Part shown: positions 14,429-21,407 of the stretch, one piece after another | Layout: each line of letters begins with the position of its first letter | Position numbering within the stretch: the stretch's first letter is position 1 | Assembly (NCBI GenBank): GCA_946538475.1 | Contig: CAMNGN010000011.1 | Coordinates: 1-21,407 of the forward strand | DNA: 21,407 nt | Origin: an uncultured Blautia sp. | Lineage (GTDB): Bacteria; Bacillota; Clostridia; Lachnospirales; Lachnospiraceae | Direction: 5' to 3' | The notes under the pieces: generated by a model | What the model was told of the DNA's origin: nothing | What the model saw: the letters and a program-made list of their open reading frames with translations, nothing else | The model's database searches: none | Made by a program: the position numbers and the translations under genes

Positions 14429-15311
14429 GGTGAAATTTCTCCCCGTCATCTCGTAATATCGCTGTTCCGATTCCTTTGTTGGTAAAGATCTCCAGCAGAA
14501 GGCTGTGCGGGATCCTTCCGTCCAGGATATGTACTCTGTTGACTCCGTTCTCCACTGCGTCGATGCAGTTGCTGAGCTTCGGGATCATACCGCCGCCTAC
14601 GTATCCGTCGTTGATAAGCGCGCGGGCTTCCTCAACCCTGAGCTCGGAGATCAGGCTGCCCGGATCCTTAGGATCCTTGTACACGCCCTCGATATCGGAG
14701 AGGAATGCCAGTTTTTCGGCATTCACGGCTTCTGCGATGGCGCAGGCCGCATCATCGGCGTTGATATTATAAGTGTTAAACGCATCGTCATAGCCTACCG
14801 GGAAAACGATCGGCAGGAAATCTTTCTCCAGCAGATCGAACAGAATGCGGGGCTGAACCTCTTTTACATTTCCGACAAACCCGATGTCCTGTCCCTCCGA
14901 AAGCTTCTTCTCCACCTTGAGAAGTCCGCCGTCCTTTCCGCTCACGCCGACAGCCTTGATGCCCAGCGACTGCACCAGTGTGACCAGTTCCTGGTTGACT
15001 CTGGCAAGGACCATCTCGGCGATCTCCATCGTCTCCGCGTCCGTGACCCTGAGTCCGTTGACAAATCTGGGTTCCATGCCGACCTTGCCGACCCAGCGGC
15101 TGATCTCCTTGCCGCCGCCATGCACGATGATCGGTTTGAATCCGACCAGTTTAAGCAGGACAACGTCCTTGATGACATTTTCTTTTAATTCCTGATCGAG
15201 CATGGCCGATCCGCCGTACTTGACCACCACGATCTTGCGGTTGAACCGCTGTATATAGGGCAGAGCTTCGATCAGCACCGCCGCCTTGTCAAGATACTCC
15301 TGTTTTACCAT
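14415..15311 (-). CDS. argB: N-acetylglutamate kinase
   Basis: A 298-residue amino-acid kinase that phosphorylates N-acetylglutamate with ATP, the second step of ornithine synthesis. Lys31 in VVVKYGGSAM and the glycine turn IVHGGGKEIS (62-70) are the ATP- and substrate-binding loops, and NINADDAACAIAEAV is the conserved nucleotide-site segment. About 25 residues precede the first strand, forming a helix (EYLDKAAVLIEALPYIQRF), and the C-terminus has HILDGRIPHSLLLEIFTNKGIGT. Both are features of the hexameric, arginine-inhibited form, so feedback inhibition by arginine is likely; this is inference from the family. AAGGAA lies just before the ATG. Only 13 nt separate it from argJ. Confidence 0.97.
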   Translation of the reverse strand: MVKQEYLDKAAVLIEALPYIQRFNRKIVVVKYGGSAMLDQELKENVIKDVVLLKLVGFKPIIVHGGGKEISRWVGKVGMEPRFVNGLRVTDAETMEIAEMVLARVNQELVTLVQSLGIKAVGVSGKDGGLLKVEKKLSEGQDIGFVGNVKEVQPRILFDLLEKDFLPIVFPVGYDDAFNTYNINADDAACAIAEAVNAEKLAFLSDIEGVYKDPKDPGSLISELRVEEARALINDGYVGGGMIPKLSNCIDAVENGVNRVHILDGRIPHSLLLEIFTNKGIGTAILRDDGEKFHHEHA

Positions 15312-15324
15312 CTTTCCTTACCTC

Positions 15325-16551
15325 TTACGATCTGTAGTCCGCGTTGATCGATACATATTCATGCGTCAGGTCACAGCCCCATGCAGTCGCGCATGCGTCG
15401 CCCATCTTCATATCCGCTATGGCAGTCACCTCGGACTGCGAGAGGATCGCTTTCGCTTTTACCTCGTCAAAGTTAAGCATCACACCGTCCTCAATGACCT
15501 TGATGGTTCCGGCCGCGCTCTCAAATGTGAGGTCCACCTTATCGGGATCGAAATCTACGCCTGCGTAGCCCAGAGCGCAAAGTACCCGGCCGCAGTTGGC
15601 ATCATGTCCGTAGATAGCGGCTTTTGTGAGAGAAGAACCCACGACAGACTTGGAGAGCTTTACCGCATCCTCCTTGGAAGCCGCACCGGTCACCTTCACC
15701 TCAAAGAGGGCCGTGGCGCCTTCTCCGTCCCCGGCGATCTTTCTCGCCAGAGCTGTGTTCACTTCGCGGAGCGCTTCGGTAAAGAGAAGGTAATCCTCAC
15801 CTTTCTCCGTGATCTCCTTGTTTCCGGCAAGGCCCGAAGCCAGCAGCAGGACCGTATCGTTTGTCGATGTGTCCCCGTCCACCGAGACCATGTTGTAGGT
15901 GTCCTTGATGTCCTCACGCAGCGCTTCCTGCAGGAGTTCCTGTGAGATATTCGCATCGGTGGTGATAAAGCTCAGCATGGTGCACATGTTCGGATGGATC
16001 ATGCCGGAGCCCTTGCACATGCCGCCTACCGTGACGACCTTTCCGTCGATCGTCGTCTGTACCGCCACTTCCTTCGGACGGGTATCCGTCGTCATGATGG
16101 CTTTGGCCGCGCTGTGTCCGGCTTCGATCGTATTTTCAAGCTTCGGTGCCAACATGCGGACACCTTCGGCGATCCTGTCTATCGGAAGCTGCATGCCGAT
16201 CACGCCTGTCGAAGCCACCAGCACGCTGTCCGCGGGAATGCCAAGGGCTTCTGCCGCTGCCTCGGCTGTCTGCCGGCAATAGCTCATACCTTCCTCTCCG
16301 GTACATGCGTTGGCAATTCCGCTGTTGATGACGACCGCCTGCGCGGTACCTTTTTCATTGACGAGCTGCCTGTCCCACAGGACCGGCGCCGCTTTCACTA
16401 CGTTTGTGGTGAAGGTTCCCGCTGCCCGGCACATGTTCCCGGCATATAACATGGCCATATCTGTTCTGTCCTTATATTTGATCCCGGCTTCGCAGGCTGC
16501 GGCGGAAAAACCTTTCGCCGCGGTAGCCCCGCCTTTGATTTTGATGATCAT
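15325..16551 (-). CDS. argJ: Bifunctional ornithine acetyltransferase / N-acetylglutamate synthase
   Basis: A 408-residue ArgJ. It moves the acetyl group from N-acetylornithine back to glutamate and, in bifunctional forms, also acetylates glutamate with acetyl-CoA. ArgJ cuts itself before a threonine, normally in an ATML motif. Here the site is HPNMCTMLSFITTDA, with Cys190 in place of the alanine and Thr191 as nucleophile. LVASTGVIGMQLP (111-123) and GKGEGA-like DGEGATALFEV are also as expected. The frame is open to 16572, but the ATG at 16551 has AAGGAGG 9 nt upstream and gives a normal N-terminus. The complete cyclic pathway and the absence of argA or argE in the cluster fit this role; mono- or bifunctional cannot be decided by eye. 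Confidence 0.96.
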   Translation of the reverse strand: MIIKIKGGATAAKGFSAAACEAGIKYKDRTDMAMLYAGNMCRAAGTFTTNVVKAAPVLWDRQLVNEKGTAQAVVINSGIANACTGEEGMSYCRQTAEAAAEALGIPADSVLVASTGVIGMQLPIDRIAEGVRMLAPKLENTIEAGHSAAKAIMTTDTRPKEVAVQTTIDGKVVTVGGMCKGSGMIHPNMCTMLSFITTDANISQELLQEALREDIKDTYNMVSVDGDTSTNDTVLLLASGLAGNKEITEKGEDYLLFTEALREVNTALARKIAGDGEGATALFEVKVTGAASKEDAVKLSKSVVGSSLTKAAIYGHDANCGRVLCALGYAGVDFDPDKVDLTFESAAGTIKVIEDGVMLNFDEVKAKAILSQSEVTAIADMKMGDACATAWGCDLTHEYVSINADYRS

Positions 16552-16658
16552 ATATCTGTTCCTCCTTATCATCGGACATTTATTGTTCCGATCTGCTGCT
16601 CACTCGTGATACAATTCACTGTTCGCTCATGATTCAGGAGCACTTTCGATGGTCTTTG

Positions 16659-17699
16659 TCAGGGTACCATCGGAATCTGCATAAGTCCCATCGTCTCCTC
16701 GAGTCCGAACATCAGGTTCATGTTCTGCACTGCCTGTCCTGCCGCGCCTTTGACCAGATTGTCCATCGCACCCATCATGATGACTCTGCCCGTGCGTCTG
16801 TCTGCCTTGAAGTTCACATCCACAAAGTTGCTGCCTTCCACGTATCTGGTCTGCGGGCATGCATCCGGGTCGAGCACACGGACAAATTTTTCCTTATTAT
16901 AATAGCGATTGTAAATGCTGCGGATCTCTTCGTCCGTCACATCAGCTTTGAGAGATGCGTATGCGGTGATCAGGATACCTCTGTTCATCGGCACCAGATG
17001 CGGGGTGAAGTTAAGTTTTATCTCTCTTCCGCAGGCATAGCCAAGCTGGTCCTCGATCTCCGGAGTGTGACGGTGTGTCGCTACGCCGTAAGCCTTGATG
17101 TTCTCGTTCACTTCGCAGTACAGGTTATCCACCTTGGCTCCTCTGCCTGCTCCGGAAGTGCCCGACTTAGCATCGATGATGATGGTATCAGGATCGATGA
17201 TTCCCTCTTTTACAAGCGGATAGATGGAAAGCACCGAACATGTGGGGTAGCATCCCGGGTTGGCGACCAGGCGGGCCTTTTTGATCTGCTCCCTGTTGAT
17301 CTCGCAGAGTCCGTAGACGGCCTCCTCTTCAAACTCCGGCGCCTTGTGGGTGATGCCGTACCATTCCTCGTAGCGTTTGATATCCTTGATGCGGAAGTCC
17401 GCGCTCAGGTCGATCACCTTGGCTCTTTCCAGAATTCCCTCGTTGATGAGCGATGCGCACAGGCCCTGAGGCGTCGCGGTAAAGATCACATCTGCCTTGT
17501 CCGCCAGAGCTTCCATATTGTCATCCAGGCATTTTTCATCCACCAGTTCAAAATAGTTGCGGTAAACGTCCGCATATCTTTTATCGATATAGCTTCGGGA
17601 GCCATACCATACCACTTCTGCTTCGGGATGCTGAAGAAGAAGGCGCACGATCTCGTTTCCGGCATATCCGGTGGCTCCGATTATTCCTGCTTTTATCAT
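16659..17699 (-). CDS. argC: N-acetyl-gamma-glutamyl-phosphate reductase
   Basis: A 346-residue NADPH-dependent reductase that turns N-acetylglutamyl phosphate into the semialdehyde, the third step of ornithine synthesis. The N-terminal Rossmann motif GIIGATGYAGNEIVRLL, the active-site Cys150 in VANPGCYPT, the SGTSGAGRGAK loop (179-189) and the catalytic histidine region THRHTPEI (208-215) are all present. It is the first gene of the operon, with GGGG 11 nt before its ATG and a regulated promoter upstream. A 107-nt gap separates it from argJ, the only sizeable gap in the operon; it contains a weak inverted repeat (ATCGGA/TCCGAT at 16571-16592) close to the argJ ribosome binding site. Confidence 0.97.
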   Translation of the reverse strand: MIKAGIIGATGYAGNEIVRLLLQHPEAEVVWYGSRSYIDKRYADVYRNYFELVDEKCLDDNMEALADKADVIFTATPQGLCASLINEGILERAKVIDLSADFRIKDIKRYEEWYGITHKAPEFEEEAVYGLCEINREQIKKARLVANPGCYPTCSVLSIYPLVKEGIIDPDTIIIDAKSGTSGAGRGAKVDNLYCEVNENIKAYGVATHRHTPEIEDQLGYACGREIKLNFTPHLVPMNRGILITAYASLKADVTDEEIRSIYNRYYNKEKFVRVLDPDACPQTRYVEGSNFVDVNFKADRRTGRVIMMGAMDNLVKGAAGQAVQNMNLMFGLEETMGLMQIPMVP

Positions 17700-17756
17700 A
17701 CGAAGACAAACCCCTTTCGCTTCTTTTCTTTATCGTTATCCTTATTGAGTCATTTG

Positions 17757-17785
17757 ATTATACATCTGAAGTGTATATTATGCAA
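17757..17785 (-). promoter_or_regulatory. argC operon promoter
   Basis: On the minus strand, TTGCAT (17785-17780) and a perfect TATAAT (17762-17757) have a 17-nt spacer. Start near 17750, leader about 50 nt. An ARG-box-like site (17772-17784) covers most of the -35 box and half of the spacer. Confidence 0.85.
17772..17784. promoter_or_regulatory. ARG-box-like site A
   Basis: TGTATATTATGCA, an imperfect palindrome (TGnATA-T-TATnCA) with the AT-rich dyad form of ArgR/AhrC sites. It overlaps the argC promoter and is repeated exactly at 17878-17890. Confidence 0.65.
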
Positions 17786-17813
17786 TGATTTTTTTGTTTT
17801 TTCGAAATAAGTA

Positions 17814-17842
17814 TTGCATCATAAAAAGAAGTGGTGTATATT
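17814..17842 (+). promoter_or_regulatory. Probable argG promoter
   Basis: TTGCAT (17814-17819) and TATATT (17837-17842) with a 17-nt spacer, starting near 17849 and giving a leader of about 93 nt. The -10 lies within TGTATATTA, the same nine bases that begin ARG-box-like sites A and B. A weaker alternative -10 is CATAAT at 17910-17915. Confidence 0.6.
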
Positions 17843-17857
17843 ACCTATGTCATTGCA

Positions 17858-17873
17858 GCGGCAAGTGTGCCGC
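17858..17873 (+). other. Hairpin in the argG leader
   Basis: GCGGCA (17858-17863) pairs with TGCCGC (17868-17873) around AGTG. It lies between the argG promoter and the cluster of ARG-box-like sites. No T-run follows it. Confidence 0.5.
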
Positions 17874-17877
17874 ACGC

Positions 17878-17911
17878 TGTATATTATGCATATTTATGCA
17901 TTATTCATGCA
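17878..17911. promoter_or_regulatory. Cluster of overlapping ARG-box-like sites B-D
   Basis: Site B is TGTATATTATGCA (17878-17890), site C is TGCATATTTATGCA (17887-17900, a perfect dyad) and site D is TGCATTATTCATGCA (17897-17911). They overlap by 3-4 bases each and lie about 20 nt before the argG ribosome binding site. ArgR/AhrC binds such AT-rich dyads in the presence of arginine; that it acts here is inference from the neighbouring genes. Confidence 0.65.
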
Positions 17912-17941
17912 TAATTAATTAACCACCTACAGGAGGATGTT

Positions 17942-19168
17942 ATGAAGGAAAAAGTGGTGCTTGCCTACTCGGGCGGACTTGACACTACCGCGCTGATTCC
18001 CTGGCTCAAGGAAACATTCAATTATGATGTAGTCTGCTGCTGCATAAACTGCGGACAGGGCAACGAGCTGGACGGGCTTGAAGAAAGAGCAAGACTTTCG
18101 GGAGCCGCCAAACTGTATATCGAAGACATCGTCGACGAATTCTGCGATGAGTTCATCATGCCCTGCGTACAGGCAGGAGCTGTCTATGAGCATAAATATC
18201 TGCTCGGCACATCCATGGCAAGGCCGGCCATCGCCCGCCGCCTGGTAGAGATCGCCCGCAAGGAAAACGCGGTTGCCATCTGCCACGGAGCCACAGGCAA
18301 AGGCAACGACCAGATCAGATTTGAGCTTGGCATCACCGCTCTTGCTCCCGACATCAAGATCATCGCCCCCTGGCGTATGACCGATGTATGGACTATGCAG
18401 TCCAGAGACGACGAGATCGCGTTCTGCAAGGCACACGGGATCAATCTTCCCTTCGATGCAAGCCACAGCTACAGCCGTGACCGCAACCTCTGGCACATCA
18501 GCCACGAGGGACTCGAGCTTGAAGATCCCTCTCAGGCACCCAACTATGACGATATGCTGGTCCTCTCCGTGACACCGCAGAAGGCTCCCGACAAGGTGAC
18601 CGATGTTACCATGACCTTTGAGGCAGGTATCCCGAAGACACTGAACGGCAAAGCCATGAAGGTGTCCGAGATCATCACCGAGCTCAACCGTCTGGGCGGC
18701 GAGAACGGCATCGGCATCATCGATATCGTGGAAAACCGTGTCGTAGGTATGAAGTCCCGCGGTGTGTATGAGACTCCCGGCGGAACCATCCTTATGGAAG
18801 CTCACGATCAGCTGGAGGAGCTGATCCTCGACCGCGACACTCTCGAGACCAAGAAGAAACTCGGCTCTCAGTTCGCGCAGATCGTCTACGAAGGCAAGTG
18901 GTTTACCCCGCTTCGCGAAGCGATCCAGGCGTTTGTCGAATCCACCCAGAAGTATGTCACAGGCGAAGTGAAGTTCAAGCTTTACAAAGGCAACATCATC
19001 AAAGCCGGCACAACTTCACCCTACAGCCTGTACAACGAGTCTCTTGCTTCCTTCACCACAGGCGATATGTACGATCACCACGATGCTTCAGGCTTTATCA
19101 CTCTGTTCGGTCTTCCGCTCAGGGTGCGCGCGATGAAACTTCGCGAGGTAAAGAGCAAAGAGAACTGA
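17942..19168 (+). CDS. argG: Argininosuccinate synthase
   Basis: A 408-residue ArgG that joins citrulline and aspartate using ATP to make argininosuccinate. The ATP-binding P-loop AYSGGLDTT sits at residues 8-16. Further signatures are YEHKYLLGTSMARPAIA (about 81-97), CHGATGKGNDQIRFE (about 115-129) and SRDRNLWHISHEGLELEDP. Length is normal. AGGAGG lies 5 nt before the ATG. It diverges from argC and should share its arginine control through the sites between them. argH, which usually completes the pathway, does not follow; instead a purine permease comes after a hairpin, so argH and argF must be elsewhere. Confidence 0.98.
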   Translation: MKEKVVLAYSGGLDTTALIPWLKETFNYDVVCCCINCGQGNELDGLEERARLSGAAKLYIEDIVDEFCDEFIMPCVQAGAVYEHKYLLGTSMARPAIARRLVEIARKENAVAICHGATGKGNDQIRFELGITALAPDIKIIAPWRMTDVWTMQSRDDEIAFCKAHGINLPFDASHSYSRDRNLWHISHEGLELEDPSQAPNYDDMLVLSVTPQKAPDKVTDVTMTFEAGIPKTLNGKAMKVSEIITELNRLGGENGIGIIDIVENRVVGMKSRGVYETPGGTILMEAHDQLEELILDRDTLETKKKLGSQFAQIVYEGKWFTPLREAIQAFVESTQKYVTGEVKFKLYKGNIIKAGTTSPYSLYNESLASFTTGDMYDHHDASGFITLFGLPLRVRAMKLREVKSKEN

Positions 19169-19189
19169 TAACGACACTGATCAACCATA

Positions 19190-19212
19190 TGAGGGCAGGG
19201 TTCCTGCCCTCA
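19190..19212 (+). other. 10-bp hairpin between argG and the permease gene
   Basis: TGAGGGCAGG (19190-19199) pairs perfectly with CCTGCCCTCA (19203-19212) around GTT. No T-tract follows (GCTTATGTAA), so it is not a standard intrinsic terminator. The permease ribosome binding site CGGAGG starts 13 nt downstream. Confidence 0.7.
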
Positions 19213-19238
19213 GCTTATGTAACTCGGAGGAAAGAGTA

Positions 19239-20621
19239 ATGAACCTTGATAAGATTTTTCATCTGAAAGAAAACAACACCGATGTAAAGACCGAAGTTAT
19301 GGCCGGCATCACCACCTTCATGACCATGGCTTATATCCTGGCGGTAAACCCGAGCATCCTCTCGGCGTCAGGCATGGACCGCGGCGCTGTGTTTACCGCT
19401 ACCGCCGTTGCATCCGCTGTCGCGACGCTGCTCATGGCACTGTTTGCCAATTATCCCTTTGTATTGTCCGCGGGCATGGGACTTAATGCCTACTTCTCGT
19501 ACACCGTAGTACTCGGCATGGGCTACACCTGGCAGCAGGCACTGACCGCAGTGTTTATCGAAGGTGTGATCTTCCTTGTGCTCTCGCTTACCAACGTGCG
19601 TGAAGCGATCTTCAACGCGATCCCCATGACCCTCAAAAATGCGGTTTCCGCAGGCATCGGCCTTTTTATCGCTTTTATCGGTCTGCAGAATGCCAAGATT
19701 GTGGTCAGCAATGACTCCACATTGGTTTCCATCTTCTCTTTAAAAGGATCGATGAATGACGGCACCTTTAACTCGATGGGCATCACGGTGATCCTGGCGA
19801 TGCTCGGGGTAATTATCTCCGGCGTGCTTCTGGCCCAAAACGTGAAGGGAAATATCCTCTGGGGTATTCTCATCACCTGGGCCCTCGGTATCATCTGTGA
19901 ACTCACCGGACTTTACGTACCGAATGCGGAACTCGGCTTTTACAGCCTTATCCCGGATTTCTCGGCGGGCTTTCTTCCGCAGAGCATGGCTCCGACTTTC
20001 TTTAAGATGGACTTCTCCATGATCACGAAGGACACACTCAACTTCTTCGTCATCATGTTCGCATTCCTGTTTGTAGACCTTTTTGACACTCTGGGAACTC
20101 TGATCGGTGTGGCCTCCAAGGCTGACATGCTGGACAAGGACGGAAAGCTTCCGCGCATCAGAGGCGCTCTTCTTTCCGACTCTATCGGTACCGCTTTCGG
20201 TGCGATCTGCGGTACTTCCACAGTTACCACATTCGTTGAGAGTGCGTCGGGCGTGGCAGAAGGCGGACGAACCGGTCTTACTTCCATAGTATCGGCCATC
20301 CTGTTTGCGCTGTCGCTGTTCCTCTCCCCGATCTTCCTGGCCATCCCGTCCTTCGCAACGGCGCCGGCCCTGATCATCGTGGGATTTCTGATGATGTCAT
20401 CTGTGCTCAAGATCGATTTTAACGATCCTACAGAGTCGATTCCGGCGTTCATTACCATCATCGCGATGCCGTTCTTCTACAGCATCTCGGACGGAATCTC
20501 GCTCGGTGTTATCTCCTACATGCTGATCAATCTGATCACCGGAAGCGTTAAAAAGAAAAAGATCAGCGTGCTTATGTATGTGCTTGCGGTTTTGTTTGTG
20601 CTTAAATACGCGATGCTGTAA
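19239..20621 (+). CDS. AzgA-type NCS2 purine permease
   Basis: A 460-residue membrane protein of the NCS2/AzgA branch (PbuG, PbuO, AdeP, GhxP group), which imports adenine, guanine or hypoxanthine with protons. Family segments are the N-terminal EVMAGITTFMTMAYILAVNPSILSASGMD, the FVLSAGMGLNAYFSYTVV substrate-site region, NAVSAGIGLFIAFIGLQNA and FVDLFDTLGTLIGVASKADMLD, then GTSTVTTFVESASGVAEGGRTGLT. About a dozen hydrophobic segments are visible. GGAGG lies 8 nt before the ATG. It follows argG by 70 nt with a hairpin between, so it may be partly co-transcribed with an arginine gene, an unusual pairing. Which purine it carries cannot be told from sequence alone. Confidence 0.94.
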   Translation: MNLDKIFHLKENNTDVKTEVMAGITTFMTMAYILAVNPSILSASGMDRGAVFTATAVASAVATLLMALFANYPFVLSAGMGLNAYFSYTVVLGMGYTWQQALTAVFIEGVIFLVLSLTNVREAIFNAIPMTLKNAVSAGIGLFIAFIGLQNAKIVVSNDSTLVSIFSLKGSMNDGTFNSMGITVILAMLGVIISGVLLAQNVKGNILWGILITWALGIICELTGLYVPNAELGFYSLIPDFSAGFLPQSMAPTFFKMDFSMITKDTLNFFVIMFAFLFVDLFDTLGTLIGVASKADMLDKDGKLPRIRGALLSDSIGTAFGAICGTSTVTTFVESASGVAEGGRTGLTSIVSAILFALSLFLSPIFLAIPSFATAPALIIVGFLMMSSVLKIDFNDPTESIPAFITIIAMPFFYSISDGISLGVISYMLINLITGSVKKKKISVLMYVLAVLFVLKYAML

Positions 20622-20695
20622 TACCCGGAATCTGTCCGTGCAGACACTCTTTTCAGAATTCCGATTCTTCACAAGTGCGCACTGTTTTAGCCAAT

Positions 20696-20757
20696 ATAAG
20701 TAAGTCCCCTCTTCCAAAAGCGCAGAGCTTTTAGGAGTAGTCGGGGGACTTGCTTAT
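20696..20757. other. 62-nt nested stem-loop of unknown class
   Basis: A 14-bp outer stem (ATAAGTAAGTCCCC at 20696-20709 with GGGGACTTGCTTAT at 20744-20757, one T-G pair) encloses an inner stem AAAAGC (20716-20721) with GCTTTT (20727-20732). It lies in the 196-bp gap between the permease and the transporter gene. The 3' side lacks a clean T-tract, so terminator function is doubtful. A structured RNA or DNA element is possible. Nothing else was recognised in this gap apart from a TATAAT at 20787-20792. Confidence 0.65.
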
Positions 20758-20817
20758 GAATTCGTTTTCTAAGATACACGCTGCTTTATAATGGAAAGAA
20801 TAAAATTCAGACTAACT

Positions 20818-21407
20818 ATGTACGACAATAATTCACAGCTTAAAAGTTCCTTACTGCTTCTTCTTACCGCAGCGATCTGGGGCGTGGCATTCGTGGCCCA
20901 GAGCGTCGGTATGGAATATGTCGGCCCGTTCACATTCAATTCAGTGCGATGCTTTATCGGCATGATCGTTCTCTCGCCGGTGTGTCTTATCCTCAGGAAA
21001 AACGACCGGGCGAAAGGTATTTCACTCACGGGGGATCGCAGGACGCTGATCCAAGGCGGCCTGGTCTGCGGCGTGTTCTTGTGTCTGGCGAGCAATTTTC
21101 AGCAGTTCGGCATCAAGTACACTACCGTAGGAAAGGCAGGGTTTATCACAGCCTTCTACATTGTGCTGGTTCCGGTGTTCGGTATGTTTCTCAAAAAAAA
21201 GACCGGACCCTTTATCTGGGCCGCGGTCTTCATCGCGCTGATCGGTCTGTATCTTCTGTGTATGAAAGAGGGTCTGTCGCTCAGCAAGGGCGACGCTCTG
21301 GTGATGGTCTGTGCGGTTCTGTTCGCTTTTCAGATCCTCTCCGTCGATCACTATTCACCGCTGGTGAGCGGGGTTGAGCTGTCAATGATGCAGTTTCTGG
21401 TCTGCGG
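20818..21407 (+). CDS. EamA/DMT-family transporter, cut by the window edge
   Basis: The frame stays open to the right edge, giving 196 residues of a drug/metabolite transporter of the EamA (RhaT-like) family. The N-terminus LLLLLTAAIWGVAFVAQSVGMEYVGPFTFNSVRCFIG is typical, followed by GVFLCLASNFQQFGIKYTTVGKAGFITAFYIVLVPVFG, the first EamA repeat, and then further membrane segments. Such proteins export or import small metabolites; the substrate is unknown. The start is uncertain. An in-frame ATG at 20791 lies within a TATAAT (20787-20792) that could be the -10 box, so I prefer the ATG at 20818, but neither has a good ribosome binding site. About 100 residues should lie beyond the window. Confidence 0.85.
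   Translation, partial: MYDNNSQLKSSLLLLLTAAIWGVAFVAQSVGMEYVGPFTFNSVRCFIGMIVLSPVCLILRKNDRAKGISLTGDRRTLIQGGLVCGVFLCLASNFQQFGIKYTTVGKAGFITAFYIVLVPVFGMFLKKKTGPFIWAAVFIALIGLYLLCMKEGLSLSKGDALVMVCAVLFAFQILSVDHYSPLVSGVELSMMQFLVC

Noticed and set aside
13202..14485. 427-codon plus-strand frame opposite argD
   Set aside because: It mirrors argD, which is clearly real, and shows no domain of its own.
16571..16592. ATCGGA/TCCGAT stem near the argJ start
   Set aside because: Only 6 bp with a 10-nt loop; too weak to claim a regulatory role separately.
16629..17810. 393-codon plus-strand frame opposite argC
   Set aside because: It is a complement-strand shadow of argC and spans the argC promoter region.

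Overview
The window looks like chromosomal DNA of an anaerobic Firmicute of class Clostridia, probably Lachnospiraceae. The grounds are strong AGGAGG-type ribosome binding sites, sigma-A promoters with TATAAT boxes, the protein types (GerMN-domain protein, ComEA/ComEC, bifunctional ArgJ, AzgA-type permease), and G+C near one half as judged by eye. The assignment is inference from style and was not confirmed by a search. I see no rRNA, tRNA, CRISPR array, insertion sequence or phage gene.

Left part (1-7014): an APRT-like phosphoribosyltransferase (-) and comEC (+) diverge from two well-formed promoters. comEC runs head-on into a minus-strand operon: comEA-like lipoprotein, OmpR-type response regulator, HAMP-type sensor histidine kinase, GerMN-domain exported protein. 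comEC and the GerMN gene end on the same TTAA, which gives a TAA stop on each strand. The regulator-kinase-GerMN order resembles the actinobacterial mtrA-mtrB-lpqB arrangement. Two perfect hairpins lie between regulator and kinase.

Middle (7015-13160): an rsmJ-like 16S rRNA methyltransferase follows an unrecognised 520-residue secreted protein on the minus strand. An orphan fucU (+) follows, with a consensus promoter, an almost perfect 29-nt palindrome at the start point and a long structured leader. A bidirectional terminator separates fucU from a 999-residue secreted papain-family peptidase with a very acidic leader region, a lectin-like module and three fibronectin-type repeats.

Right part (13238-21407): the arginine cluster argC-argJ-argB-argD (-) diverges from argG (+). 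The 242-bp divergent promoter region holds repeated ARG-box-like sites that overlap the argC promoter and lie around the argG start point. Together ArgJ, ArgB, ArgC and ArgD make ornithine from glutamate through the cyclic acetyl pathway, and ArgG makes argininosuccinate. argF and argH are not in the window. An AzgA-type purine permease follows argG after a 10-bp hairpin, and an EamA/DMT transporter runs off the right edge behind an unclassified 62-nt stem-loop.

Most genes are ordinary housekeeping. The parts most worth a second look are the comEA/two-component/GerMN operon, the fucU leader, the acidic peptidase, and the stem-loops at 5437-5510, 19190-19212 and 20696-20757.
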